From Nitrospira sp. (lineage in GTDB: Bacteria; Nitrospirota; Nitrospiria; Nitrospirales; Nitrospiraceae): DNA of 6,205 bases. The DNA lies in NCBI GenBank assembly GCA_012032965.1, contig JAAUPT010000113.1:1-6205 (forward strand), read 5' to 3'. Made by a program: the position numbers and the translations under genes. The notes below the pieces were generated by a model. It saw only the letters and a list, made by a program, of their open reading frames with translations. It searched no databases and had not been told where the DNA came from. How positions within the stretch are numbered: the stretch's first letter is position 1; every line of letters starts with the position of its first letter. Shown piece by piece: positions 1 to 5,739 of this stretch.

Positions 1-1
1 A

Positions 2-277
2 ATGCTGGGGGTTCCTTCCGCTGACCGCGACCGCTTTCGCGACCTGGTCAGACGCCTTTGTCACACCGGCAGCGCACTGAAAAAAGAATGGGAGGCAGAT
101 AAGCGCTTACTGACAGAGTTTGTCGAGTACCTGGGACAAGTCTTTGCCGAACGCCGCAAGGCCCCGCGCGCGCCAACAGCGGAGGCTCGACGCGCACGCC
201 TGGCTGTGCCTGTTGCTGGGATGCTTTCTTACCATTGCCTGGTTGATCACTCCGATTCCGGCTGGGGCCGCCGATAA
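2..277 (+). CDS. Cytochrome P450, internal fragment (5' end outside window, 3' part lost)
   Basis: The first ~56 codons look like the middle of a bacterial cytochrome P450, a heme-thiolate monooxygenase. They begin with a LGVP..DRDRFR stretch, which in P450s precedes a helix near residue 140-150, and run through a long charged helix ending FAERRKAPR. In the family that segment is normally followed by a DDLISAL-like motif; here it is followed by PTAEARRAR, which is simply the +1 frame of the neighbouring fbpA signal-peptide DNA. The frame stops at 275-277. The I-helix, ExxR and heme-cysteine regions are therefore absent, so the product cannot be a working P450. The ATG at position 2 is probably an internal Met, with the true start upstream of the window. 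The family call rests on a short stretch without catalytic motifs, so it is moderate. No functional link to iron uptake is evident. Confidence 0.6.
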   Translation: MLGVPSADRDRFRDLVRRLCHTGSALKKEWEADKRLLTEFVEYLGQVFAERRKAPRAPTAEARRARLAVPVAGMLSYHCLVDHSDSGWGRR

Positions 278-1210
278 GCTGATCGTCTACTCCGGACGGG
301 CTGAACGATTGATTAAGCCTGTCCTTGATGCGTTTACCGCGAAAACCGGTATTCAAGTCGAACTGCTCTCCTCCGGGACCACCGAACTGGTCAACCGGCT
401 CAAGGCTGAGGGAGACCGGAGTCCGGCTGATCTCTTAATTACCAATGATGCAGGCAGCTTGGAACTGGCCCGTGCAGCGGGAATTCTCCGCCCATTGAGT
501 ATGCGGGAGATTGACCGGGCCATCCCGTCCCAATTCCGCGCCCCAGACAACAGCTGGGTGGGGTTATCCGGTCGGTTCTGGATCATTGTCTACAATACAA
601 CCATGGTGAAGCCCGATCAGATTAAGTCGTTGCTTGAGATGGCCGATCTCAAATGGAAAACAGGATCGCGATTCCTAACTCCGGAAGCGAATACTTGCAG
701 GCCGGCGTCTCAGTAATCCGTGCCACCGTCGGGGATGACCGCACCAAGAAGTTTCTCCAGGGACTTCGAGAAAATGCGGGCACACAGGTCTATCAGAAGA
801 GCTCTCAGATCGTAGATGCTGTGGCCAAGGGCCAGGTCGCCATGGGGATCGTGAATCACTACTACGTGTATCGTCATCTCGCCACCCAGCCGACCGCTCC
901 GCTTGCGGTGTTGATGCCGGACCAGCAGGAGGGTGGCATGGGCGCGATCATGAACGTGGCAGGCATCGGCATCCTGAAGCACACGCCCCGCATCGAGAAC
1001 GCTAAACTGCTCGTGGAATTTCTCGTCGCACAGGCCGGCCAGAAGATGTTCGCCGATCTTGATAAGGAATACCCGCTCCATCCTGAGGTGAAGGCCGATC
1101 CCGTTCTCCCCGAACGAAAAAGTTTCCGCGCGGCGTTAGTCCCGTTGACCAAGCTCGCCGAGCTACGAGAACCCACGATGCTGCTCATCGAACAAGTCGG
1201 AATGCGATAA
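120..1210 (+). CDS. fbpA: Periplasmic ferric-iron-binding protein of an ABC importer (FbpA/FutA type), frameshifted, start uncertain
   Basis: This is the solute-binding protein that captures ferric iron in the periplasm and delivers it to the FbpBC transporter. A hydrophobic signal core (WLCLLLGCFLTIAWLITPIP) is followed by a likely cleavage at AGA-ADK near codons 267-273. The mature protein opens with the family hallmark IVYSGRAE and continues with SGTTELVNRLKAEG, ADLLITNDAG, GLSGRFWIIVYN and the iron-ligand tyrosine pair in NHYYVYR (851-874). It ends with a normal C-terminus at the TAA 1208-1210. The reading frame moves from frame 3 to frame 2 at the A-run 657-660; adding one A joins LKWK to NRIAIPNSGSEYLQAG. 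The only in-frame starts are TTG at 120 and TTG at 144, both inside DNA that also reads as P450, so the native start was probably lost. Corrected length from 120 is 363 residues, close to the family norm. It stands 16 bases ahead of fbpB. Confidence 0.9.
165..200. other. Junction between P450 fragment and fbpA
   Basis: P450-like protein in frame 2 stops making family sense after about position 169. The fbpA signal peptide becomes recognisable in frame 3 from about position 180-198 (RRLDAHAWLCLLLG). Between them lie neither the rest of the P450 gene nor an intergenic region, ribosome binding site or ATG/GTG for fbpA. The breakpoint can only be bracketed, and it falls in a GC-rich stretch (ccccgcgcgcgcc, 162-174). 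I see no flanking direct repeat or mobile-element end. Confidence 0.55.
657..660 (+). other. Frameshift site in fbpA (one A missing)
   Basis: Frame 3 reads DLKWK and then leaves the family sequence, stopping at 714-716. Frame 2 picks up with NRIAIPNS. Lengthening the AAAA run to AAAAA gives KWKNRIAIPNS without a gap. The lesion is a single base and both sides are intact. Confidence 0.88.
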
Positions 1211-1226
1211 CCCTGCGAGCAGACTC

Positions 1227-2809
1227 GTGATTACCGTACGCCGATCATCTAGTTCAGCTCTGCAATTGGCGGTACTCGCCAGTGCCGCTCTCATCCTTTG
1301 CCGTTAGGCTACGTCACCACGCTGGCCTTGTCGGCTGATCCCGCGGTCTGGCAGCGTCTCTGGGCAACCCGTGTCCCCGAACTTCTGCTGAACACGGTTT
1401 CCTTGGCCGGCGCTGTAGCGCTCCTCACACTCCTGCTCGGGGTAGCTACGGCTTGGATGGTCACCCGATTCGAATTCCCCGGCCGCCGTCTCTGGGAAGT
1501 AGCGCTTGTGCTTCCCTTGGCCATGCCGACATATGTCCTCGCCTATGTATACAACTATTTGTTGGGATTCGGCGGTCCCGTGGAGCAGCTTTGGCAACTC
1601 GTGGCAGGCCCACAGGCGCGAATCTTTTCTCCTCAAAGTTTTTGGGGAGTCACTCTCGTCATGGCCCTCGATACGTTTCCATTCGTGTACCTCCTGACAC
1701 GCAGTGCACTCTTGAGCTTCAACGTTTCATTTGAGGAAGTGGCCCGCACCTGTGGCGCATCCCAACTGCGTACGATGCTCAGCGTGACCCTGCCGTTGTT
1801 ACGCCCCTCCATCGTCGCCGGTGTCGCGCTTGTGGTTCTGTATGTCGTCTCGGATTTCGGCGCCGTTTCCCTTCTGCGTTATCAAACACTGACCTACGCC
1901 GTGTTTCAGCAGATGACCGGCCGATCCGACAACCAAGCCGCGAGCATCCTGAGCATCTTGCTGGTCGCCCTCGCACTCCTGTTCTTGTTGGCCGAACGTT
2001 GGTTCCGCCGTAAGAGCCGGTTTTACCAGACGACGGGGCACTATCGTGCCCCGCAACGAATTTCAGCGCGGTGGCTCCACACCGGGCTCCTGACGGTCTG
2101 CCTGGCCACTGTCGTCGGCTTGGCTTTTGGAATCCCTACCTCTCTTTTGGTGATGTGGAGCCTCTCCCAAGAAGCTCAAGCGATTCTGGATACCCGTTTC
2201 TTTGGGTTTGTGTGGAACAGCGCCCTACTATCCAGCCTGGCAGCGACAGCTGCCGTGCTGGTTGGACTGCCTCTTGCGTACCTCGCGAGCCGAAAACCCA
2301 CTTGGCTCAACCTCGGCTGTTTGCAGGCAGCCTATGCAGGTTATGTGCTGCCGGGGCCGGTCGCGGCTCTCGCCGTGCTTGTTCTCTTTTTGAAAATCAT
2401 GCCGTTCTTCTATGGAACCGTGCTCGTATTAATCGTCGCCTATCTCCTACACTTCCTCCCCGCCGGCCTCCAGTCACTTGAACCCTCGATCCAACAGGTC
2501 ACACCTAACCTTGAGGAAGTGGCCCGTACCTTGGGGCTAGGAGTTCAAGAAACCTGGAGGCGAGTTACGTTGCCGCTGATCCGTAACGGCGTCATTGTGG
2601 CCTGGGTCCTTATTTTTCTGCAAACCATGAAAGAGCTTCCCGCAACATTGCTGTTAAGGCCCGTTGGGTTCGACACCTTGGCGATCCGTGTCTGGCTGGA
2701 AGCGAGTGAGGAATATTATCAACTGGCGGCTCCGTCAGCCCTATTGATCGTGCTGGTCGGCTTACCAGCCCTGCTCCTGTTGCTCTCTCGTGATTGGAGG
2801 GCGGCATAG
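1227..2809 (+). CDS. fbpB: Iron(III) ABC transporter permease, two fused membrane domains (FbpB/FutB type), frameshifted near the start
   Basis: This inner-membrane channel subunit passes ferric iron from FbpA to the cytoplasm. It has two homologous permease halves of about six membrane segments each. Each half carries an EAA loop that docks the ATPase: EEVARTCGAS...LPLLRPSI (from 1733, about residue 170) and EEVARTLGLG...LPLIRNG (from 2513, about residue 430). The uninterrupted frame only opens at a TTG at 1298, after the first membrane segment has been cut. Upstream in frame 0, a GTG at 1227 gives VITVRRSSSSALQLAVLASA and then AALIL, a typical basic N-terminus plus first membrane helix. This joins LPLGYV if one T is added at 1297-1299. 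I therefore choose the GTG at 1227, although only a weak Shine-Dalgarno precedes it. Corrected length is 527 residues, normal for the family. The stop lies 4 bases before the fbpC ATG. Confidence 0.92.
1297..1299 (+). other. Frameshift site in fbpB (one T missing)
   Basis: Frame 0 from the GTG at 1227 reads a membrane helix ending ASAALIL and then hits TAG at 1305. Frame 2 continues as LPLGYVTTLALSADPAVW, the usual family sequence. Changing TTT to TTTT gives ILLPLGYV and one open frame to 2809. Confidence 0.85.
2796..2801 (+). promoter_or_regulatory. Shine-Dalgarno for fbpC
   Basis: GGAGGG within the last codons of fbpB lies 12 bases before the ATG at 2814. The spacing is long but the match is strong, and the position suggests coupled translation with fbpB. 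It supports ATG 2814 over the GTG at 2790. Confidence 0.5.
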
Positions 2810-2813
2810 CCCC

Positions 2814-3943
2814 ATGGTGCACTCACCGTCACACACAGCCCATACAGGTACCAACCCGCCTGACGGTCAAGTCGATCTGTACGGACCAACCTCTTCTATC
2901 TTAGAGCTTCGTTCCGTATCTTGTGCCTATGACCCAGGCCGACCTGCAATCCAGAACATTTCATTTTCCATACGAGAAGGGGAAATCCTCTGTCTCCTCG
3001 GACCATCCGGTTGCGGCAAGACCACTATCTTACGAGCGATTGCAGGCTTCGAGCCTGTCCGCTCTGGACAAATCTTTCTCTCCGATCGATTGGTCTCCTC
3101 ATCCTCCGAAACCGTACCAACAGAAAAACGCCGTGTCGGGATGGTCTTTCAAGAATATGCGCTGTTTCCGCACCTGCGTGTCGCTGACAATATTGCCTTT
3201 GGACTCCATCACCTCTCCCGAGCGGAACGGACATCTCGGTCCAAGAAATGCTGCGACTGACCGGCCTGGAAGGTCTGGAACGCCGGTATCCACATGAATT
3301 ATCTGGCGGACAACAGCAACGGGTGGCGCTCTCACGGGCATTGGTGCAAAATCCCGTCTTGCTCCTCTTGGACGAGCCATTCAGCAATCTCGACCCCGAC
3401 ATGGCGAGCCGCATGCGGCAGGACCTCCCATGCCCTCCTTCGTCGGACGAAGACGACCACGATCTTGGTCACCCACGATCACGATGAAGCGTTCGCCATG
3501 GCCGACCGCATTGCCGTCTTGAATCGCGGTGAGATCGAACAGTTGGACTCTCCTGAGCTGATCTACCATCTCCCGGCAACGTGGTTCGTGGCTGATTTTG
3601 TGGGCCAGGCCGACTTTATCACCGGACAGATTCAGCAGGGCGTCGTGTGCACGGAGCTGGGAGAGTTCCCAATACCATCGATGGCATCGAGGGAGCCCAT
3701 GTCGTGGTCATGATCCGCCCGGACGATATTCACCTCATCCCCAATAAATCCGCCGAACCCAGAATCGTGGCCAGGCAGTTCCGAGGCTCAGAAAATTTGT
3801 ATACGGTTCAACTTCCGTCCGGCCAGGTCGTGCATAGCAGCGAAAGTTCAACCAGCGTCTACCACGAAGGTACTGCCGTCGAACTTCGTGTGTCCGCCAC
3901 CCATACCGTGCTCTTTTCCGCCGAACAGCCACCTTGCTCATAG
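2814..3943 (+). CDS. fbpC: Iron(III) ABC transporter ATP-binding protein (FbpC type) with three frameshifts
   Basis: This is the cytoplasmic ATPase that powers FbpB. All the nucleotide-binding motifs are present: Walker [10 protein letters not shown] (3000-3026, residues 63-71), Q-loop VFQEYALFP (Gln at 3150), signature LSGGQQQR (3299-3322), Walker B LLLLDEP (3359-3379) and the H-loop in [10 protein letters not shown] (His at 3474). A C-terminal TOBE-like regulatory region with MIRPDDIHL (from 3710) follows. The frame changes three times: 0 to 2 at 3238-3239, 2 to 0 at 3427-3429, and 0 to 2 at 3668-3670. Correcting each by one base gives a 376-residue protein with no internal stop, slightly longer than usual because about 35 residues precede the ATPase fold at ILELRSVS. 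The ATG at 2814 is 4 bases after fbpB. As written, the longest piece ends before the signature motif and would be inactive. Confidence 0.92.
3238..3239 (+). other. Frameshift site 1 in fbpC (one G missing)
   Basis: Frame 0 gives RAERTSR and then SKKCCD and a stop at 3258-3260. Frame 2 gives [20 protein letters not shown]. Making the GG run GGG yields [17 protein letters not shown], which fits the helical subdomain of this ATPase family. A missing G at 3229-3230 would also restore the frame, but the resulting residues fit less well. Confidence 0.82.
3427..3429 (+). other. Frameshift site 2 in fbpC (one extra C)
   Basis: Frame 2 reads SRMRQDL and then [10 protein letters not shown], which is not family-like. 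Frame 0 reads [17 protein letters not shown]. Shortening CCC to CC gives [20 protein letters not shown], the expected link from the D-loop to the H-loop. Confidence 0.85.
3668..3670 (+). other. Frameshift site 3 in fbpC (one C missing)
   Basis: Frame 0 reads CTELGEFP and then [13 protein letters not shown] and a stop at 3711-3713. Frame 2 reads [19 protein letters not shown]. Lengthening CCC to CCCC gives [20 protein letters not shown], a coherent TOBE-region sequence. Confidence 0.82.
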
Positions 3944-3949
3944 CCACAC

Positions 3950-3954
3950 AGGAA
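3950..3954 (+). promoter_or_regulatory. Possible Shine-Dalgarno for the 39-codon ORF
   Basis: AGGAA lies 7 bases before the ATG at 3962 and 7 bases after the fbpC stop. The match and spacing suit a ribosome binding site, which is the main support for the small ORF. Confidence 0.4.
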
Positions 3955-3961
3955 CTGCCTC

Positions 3962-4081
3962 ATGACTGCGCCGATTGACAGCTTCTCTCGAGATCTGGCA
4001 TGGATGGACCGGTACGCTGGCTTCCTGCCCACCGGACTACGCTCACGTCTATCAGGTAAGGAGTTGCGATGGATGCGTTGA
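3962..4081 (+). CDS. Small ORF of 39 codons between fbpC and exbB, function unknown
   Basis: I do not recognise this peptide. It starts MTAPIDSFSRDLAWMDRYAG and ends RLSGKELRWMR. It is basic toward its C-terminus, contains two Trp and has no membrane segment or signal peptide. It is supported by an AGGAA element 7 bases upstream of its ATG and by filling nearly the whole fbpC-exbB gap (18 bases after fbpC). Its TGA (4079-4081) overlaps the exbB start by 13 bases, a layout seen in translational coupling. Against it are its short length, the lack of a known family and the possibility that 120 bases stay open by chance. It could be a real small protein, a leader that opens the exbB start, or just spacer DNA. 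Confidence 0.35.
   Translation: MTAPIDSFSRDLAWMDRYAGFLPTGLRSRLSGKELRWMR
4058..4063 (+). promoter_or_regulatory. Shine-Dalgarno for exbB
   Basis: AAGGAG sits 5 bases before the ATG at 4069. It fixes the exbB start there, even though the uninterrupted frame only opens further downstream (GTG at 4103). Confidence 0.8.
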
Positions 4082-4501
4082 AACAACGCGATCGATTACG
4101 GGGTGATCGGCCTCCTGCTGGCCTTAAGCCTGTGGTCTGTTGCCATTGCCGTTGAGCGATGGCTGTTCTACCGACGAGTCAATCTCTCTCAGTTCACCAA
4201 TGCGCAATTGCTGGAAATCACCCTGACGAAGCGGCTTGTGATTATCGGCACCGTTGCCGCCAATGCCCCGTATATCGGCCTCCTCGGAACCGTCCTTGGT
4301 ATCATGTTAACCTTTCATACCATGGGAACATCGGGTACGATGGCAGTCAACACCATCATGATCGGCTTGAGTCTGGCCTTGAAGGCGACTGCCGTTGGTC
4401 TACTGGTCGCGATTCCCTGTGTCGTGATGAATAATGTCCTTCGTCGGCGCGTCACCGAGCTCTTGACTGAATACAAGGTGCAGCATGGACCGCAACATTG
4501 A
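4069..4501 (+). CDS. exbB: TonB-system energiser ExbB, short type-2 form, frameshifted at codon 5
   Basis: ExbB is the inner-membrane proton-channel subunit (MotA/TolQ/ExbB family) that, with ExbD, energises TonB. ATG 4069 follows a strong AAGGAG. As written, the frame is lost at 4081-4083; removing one A gives MDALNNAIDYGVIGLLLALS, a typical N-terminus for the short form. Membrane segment 1 is IGLLLALSLWSVAIAVERWL. Segment 2 contains GTVAANAPYIGLLGTVLGIM and segment 3 contains IGLSLALKATAVGLLVAIPC; both carry the conserved small and polar residues of the channel. Corrected length is 143 residues, against about 240 for the E. coli type, matching the short ExbB2 class. A GTG at 4103 would drop the N-terminal residues before the first helix and is not preceded by a good ribosome site. 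The end overlaps exbD by 17 bases. Confidence 0.92.
4081..4083 (+). other. Frameshift site in exbB (one extra A)
   Basis: From ATG 4069 the written frame gives MDALKQRDRLRGDRP, unlike ExbB. Shortening AAA to AA gives MDALNNAIDYGVIG and joins the long frame that ends at 4501. Confidence 0.85.
4475..4478 (+). promoter_or_regulatory. Shine-Dalgarno for exbD
   Basis: AAGG inside the end of exbB lies 6 bases before the exbD ATG at 4485 and supports that start, which overlaps the exbB end. Confidence 0.55.
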
Positions 4502-4859
4502 TCAGATCAACGTCATCCCGCTTGTGGATGTCATGTTGGTCCTGCTCGTCATTGTACTGACCACTGCCACGTTCATCAGCACCGGGCAGATTCCAGTCAA
4601 CTTAGCCAAAGCGAAGGAAGTGGGAGATCGGAAGGATGTTCCAGTCGTGATCTCGCTGACTGCTGATGGAAGTCTGTTTGTCAATGATGCGCCGGTTCCA
4701 GATGGAGGCCTTCCTACAGCTCTCAGTGCTCAACCTCGCGAGTCGGCAGTAGTCGTGCGAGCCGACAAAGTCACCTTGCTTGAGAAATTTGTGGCCCTGG
4801 TCGATGAAATTCGTGGCCTAGGGTTTCAGCAAGTCAGCCTTGAGGTCATTCGACTGTGA
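4485..4859 (+). CDS. exbD: TonB-system energiser ExbD, type-2 form
   Basis: ExbD pairs with ExbB in the proton-driven motor that energises TonB. The 124-residue protein has the expected plan: a short cytoplasmic start (MDRNIDQINVIPLVD), one membrane helix (VMLVLLVIVLTTATF) and a periplasmic domain. The essential proton-binding aspartate is Asp15 in IPLVDVML, the equivalent of Asp25 in E. coli ExbD. The periplasmic part keeps the family pattern, with VVVRADKVTLLEKFVALVDE followed by a strand near the C-terminus. The gene is intact, starts inside exbB and ends on a TGA sharing one base with the tonB ATG, so the three genes are probably translated together. Confidence 0.95.
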   Translation: MDRNIDQINVIPLVDVMLVLLVIVLTTATFISTGQIPVNLAKAKEVGDRKDVPVVISLTADGSLFVNDAPVPDGGLPTALSAQPRESAVVVRADKVTLLEKFVALVDEIRGLGFQQVSLEVIRL

Positions 4860-5725
4860 TGGGTCATTCCGTATCGCTTCCTAATAGTTCAACAGGCCAC
4901 GTGGCAGCGAGTTGGCTCGTTTCCTGCCTGTTGCACGCGGGGCTGGCTTTTGCTGCAATCTTGTTCGTACAGCGCCTGCAGCTCGCTGCTCACACTGAAC
5001 CATTTCAGTGGGACGTCGCAGTGGTCGCGACGCCCTCGACGTCGGTGAAAGCCACGCCTTCTGCTCAACCAACGGCTCCACCTACTCCTGCGCTTCGACA
5101 ATCTACTCCACGAGCGAAGGCTGTTCGCCCAATCGTAGAGCCGGTTGAACCAGCAGCGACTGCCGAATCCGATCCGGAATCTTATCAGAATCAACCCCTC
5201 CATACTGAGCGAAGGCCGTCGAGCGCAGCTCCTTCGTTATCGACTGAACCGCCGCCTGACATTGTTCCGCAACATCTCTCGGCTACCTTGCCCAAGCAGG
5301 AAACATCTCCTATCGATCATTCGACAGCGCCGCCTGACTCTCAGGCACCCACGGATTCCTCTCTTGACTCTTTGTCCCCAACGGTTGCCCCTTTCGCATC
5401 CACAAACCAACTCAAGTTGGCCAAATCCGATTACGGATGGCTCGCTGTCCTGATGGCACAGTGGATTGAGGACCTGAACAAACGGTATCCGGCTATGCTC
5501 CGAACCGAGGGAGTACAAGGGAAAGTGGCGCTGACTGCGATACTTCACGAAGATGGGCTGCTGAGCGATGTGCGGGTTGTAAAAAGTTCGGGGCACGCCG
5601 CGCTCGATCAAGTTGCTGTGGAAGATGTGACGAACGGACCTCCCATCACTCTTTCCCGCCCCTTGAACCGTGCCCAGATGCCGGTTCGGTTTTCGATCAG
5701 TTACGACTTGATGAAGGCTCGGTAA
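4859..5725 (+). CDS. tonB: TonB, energy-transducing periplasm-spanning protein
   Basis: TonB carries energy from ExbBD across the periplasm to outer-membrane receptors. An N-terminal membrane anchor (residues ~16-40) contains SCLLH, matching the S-x3-H motif TonB uses to respond to ExbD. A long low-complexity region rich in Pro, Ser, Thr and Ala follows (roughly residues 55-180), as expected for a periplasm-spanning arm. The C-terminal domain begins near residue 192 and has the TonB pattern: RYPAMLRTEGVQGKV, then a hydrophobic strand, then VRVVKSSGHAALDQVAVE, ending MPVRFSISYDL. Length is 288 residues from ATG 4859. A GTG at 4856 would add one residue and sits at better distance (10 bases) from the only visible SD-like GAGG (4842-4845). 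The ATG overlaps the exbD stop as TGATG. The gene is intact. No receptor gene accompanies it in the window. Confidence 0.94.
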   Translation: MGHSVSLPNSSTGHVAASWLVSCLLHAGLAFAAILFVQRLQLAAHTEPFQWDVAVVATPSTSVKATPSAQPTAPPTPALRQSTPRAKAVRPIVEPVEPAATAESDPESYQNQPLHTERRPSSAAPSLSTEPPPDIVPQHLSATLPKQETSPIDHSTAPPDSQAPTDSSLDSLSPTVAPFASTNQLKLAKSDYGWLAVLMAQWIEDLNKRYPAMLRTEGVQGKVALTAILHEDGLLSDVRVVKSSGHAALDQVAVEDVTNGPPITLSRPLNRAQMPVRFSISYDLMKAR

Positions 5726-5739
5726 TCACTCTAGCCAAC
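5726..5739. other. Convergent 14-base gap between tonB and apbE stops
   Basis: The two genes end tail to tail with 14 bases between their stops. I see no GC-rich hairpin followed by a T run on either strand in or around the gap, so termination is either Rho-dependent or not recognisable by eye. Confidence 0.5.

Noticed and set aside
657..660. Programmed ribosomal frameshifting as an explanation for the frame changes
   Set aside because: No classic slippery heptamer with downstream structure is evident, both directions of shift occur, and six sites in four ordinary transport genes would be without precedent; indel error is simpler.
1731..2527. Near-identical short repeat ttgaggaagtggcccg at 1731-1746 and 2511-2526
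   Set aside because: Both copies encode the start of the EAA loop in the two homologous halves of the permease, so the repeat follows from the ancient domain duplication.
3099..3414. Long open frames on the - strand through fbpC and elsewhere
   Set aside because: They have no recognisable protein features or ribosome sites and lie opposite well-supported genes; they are frame shadows in GC-rich DNA.
4889..5611. Alternative frames across tonB coding for Arg- and Ser-rich proteins
   Set aside because: They mirror the Pro/Ser/Thr-rich linker of TonB in other frames and have no family features.
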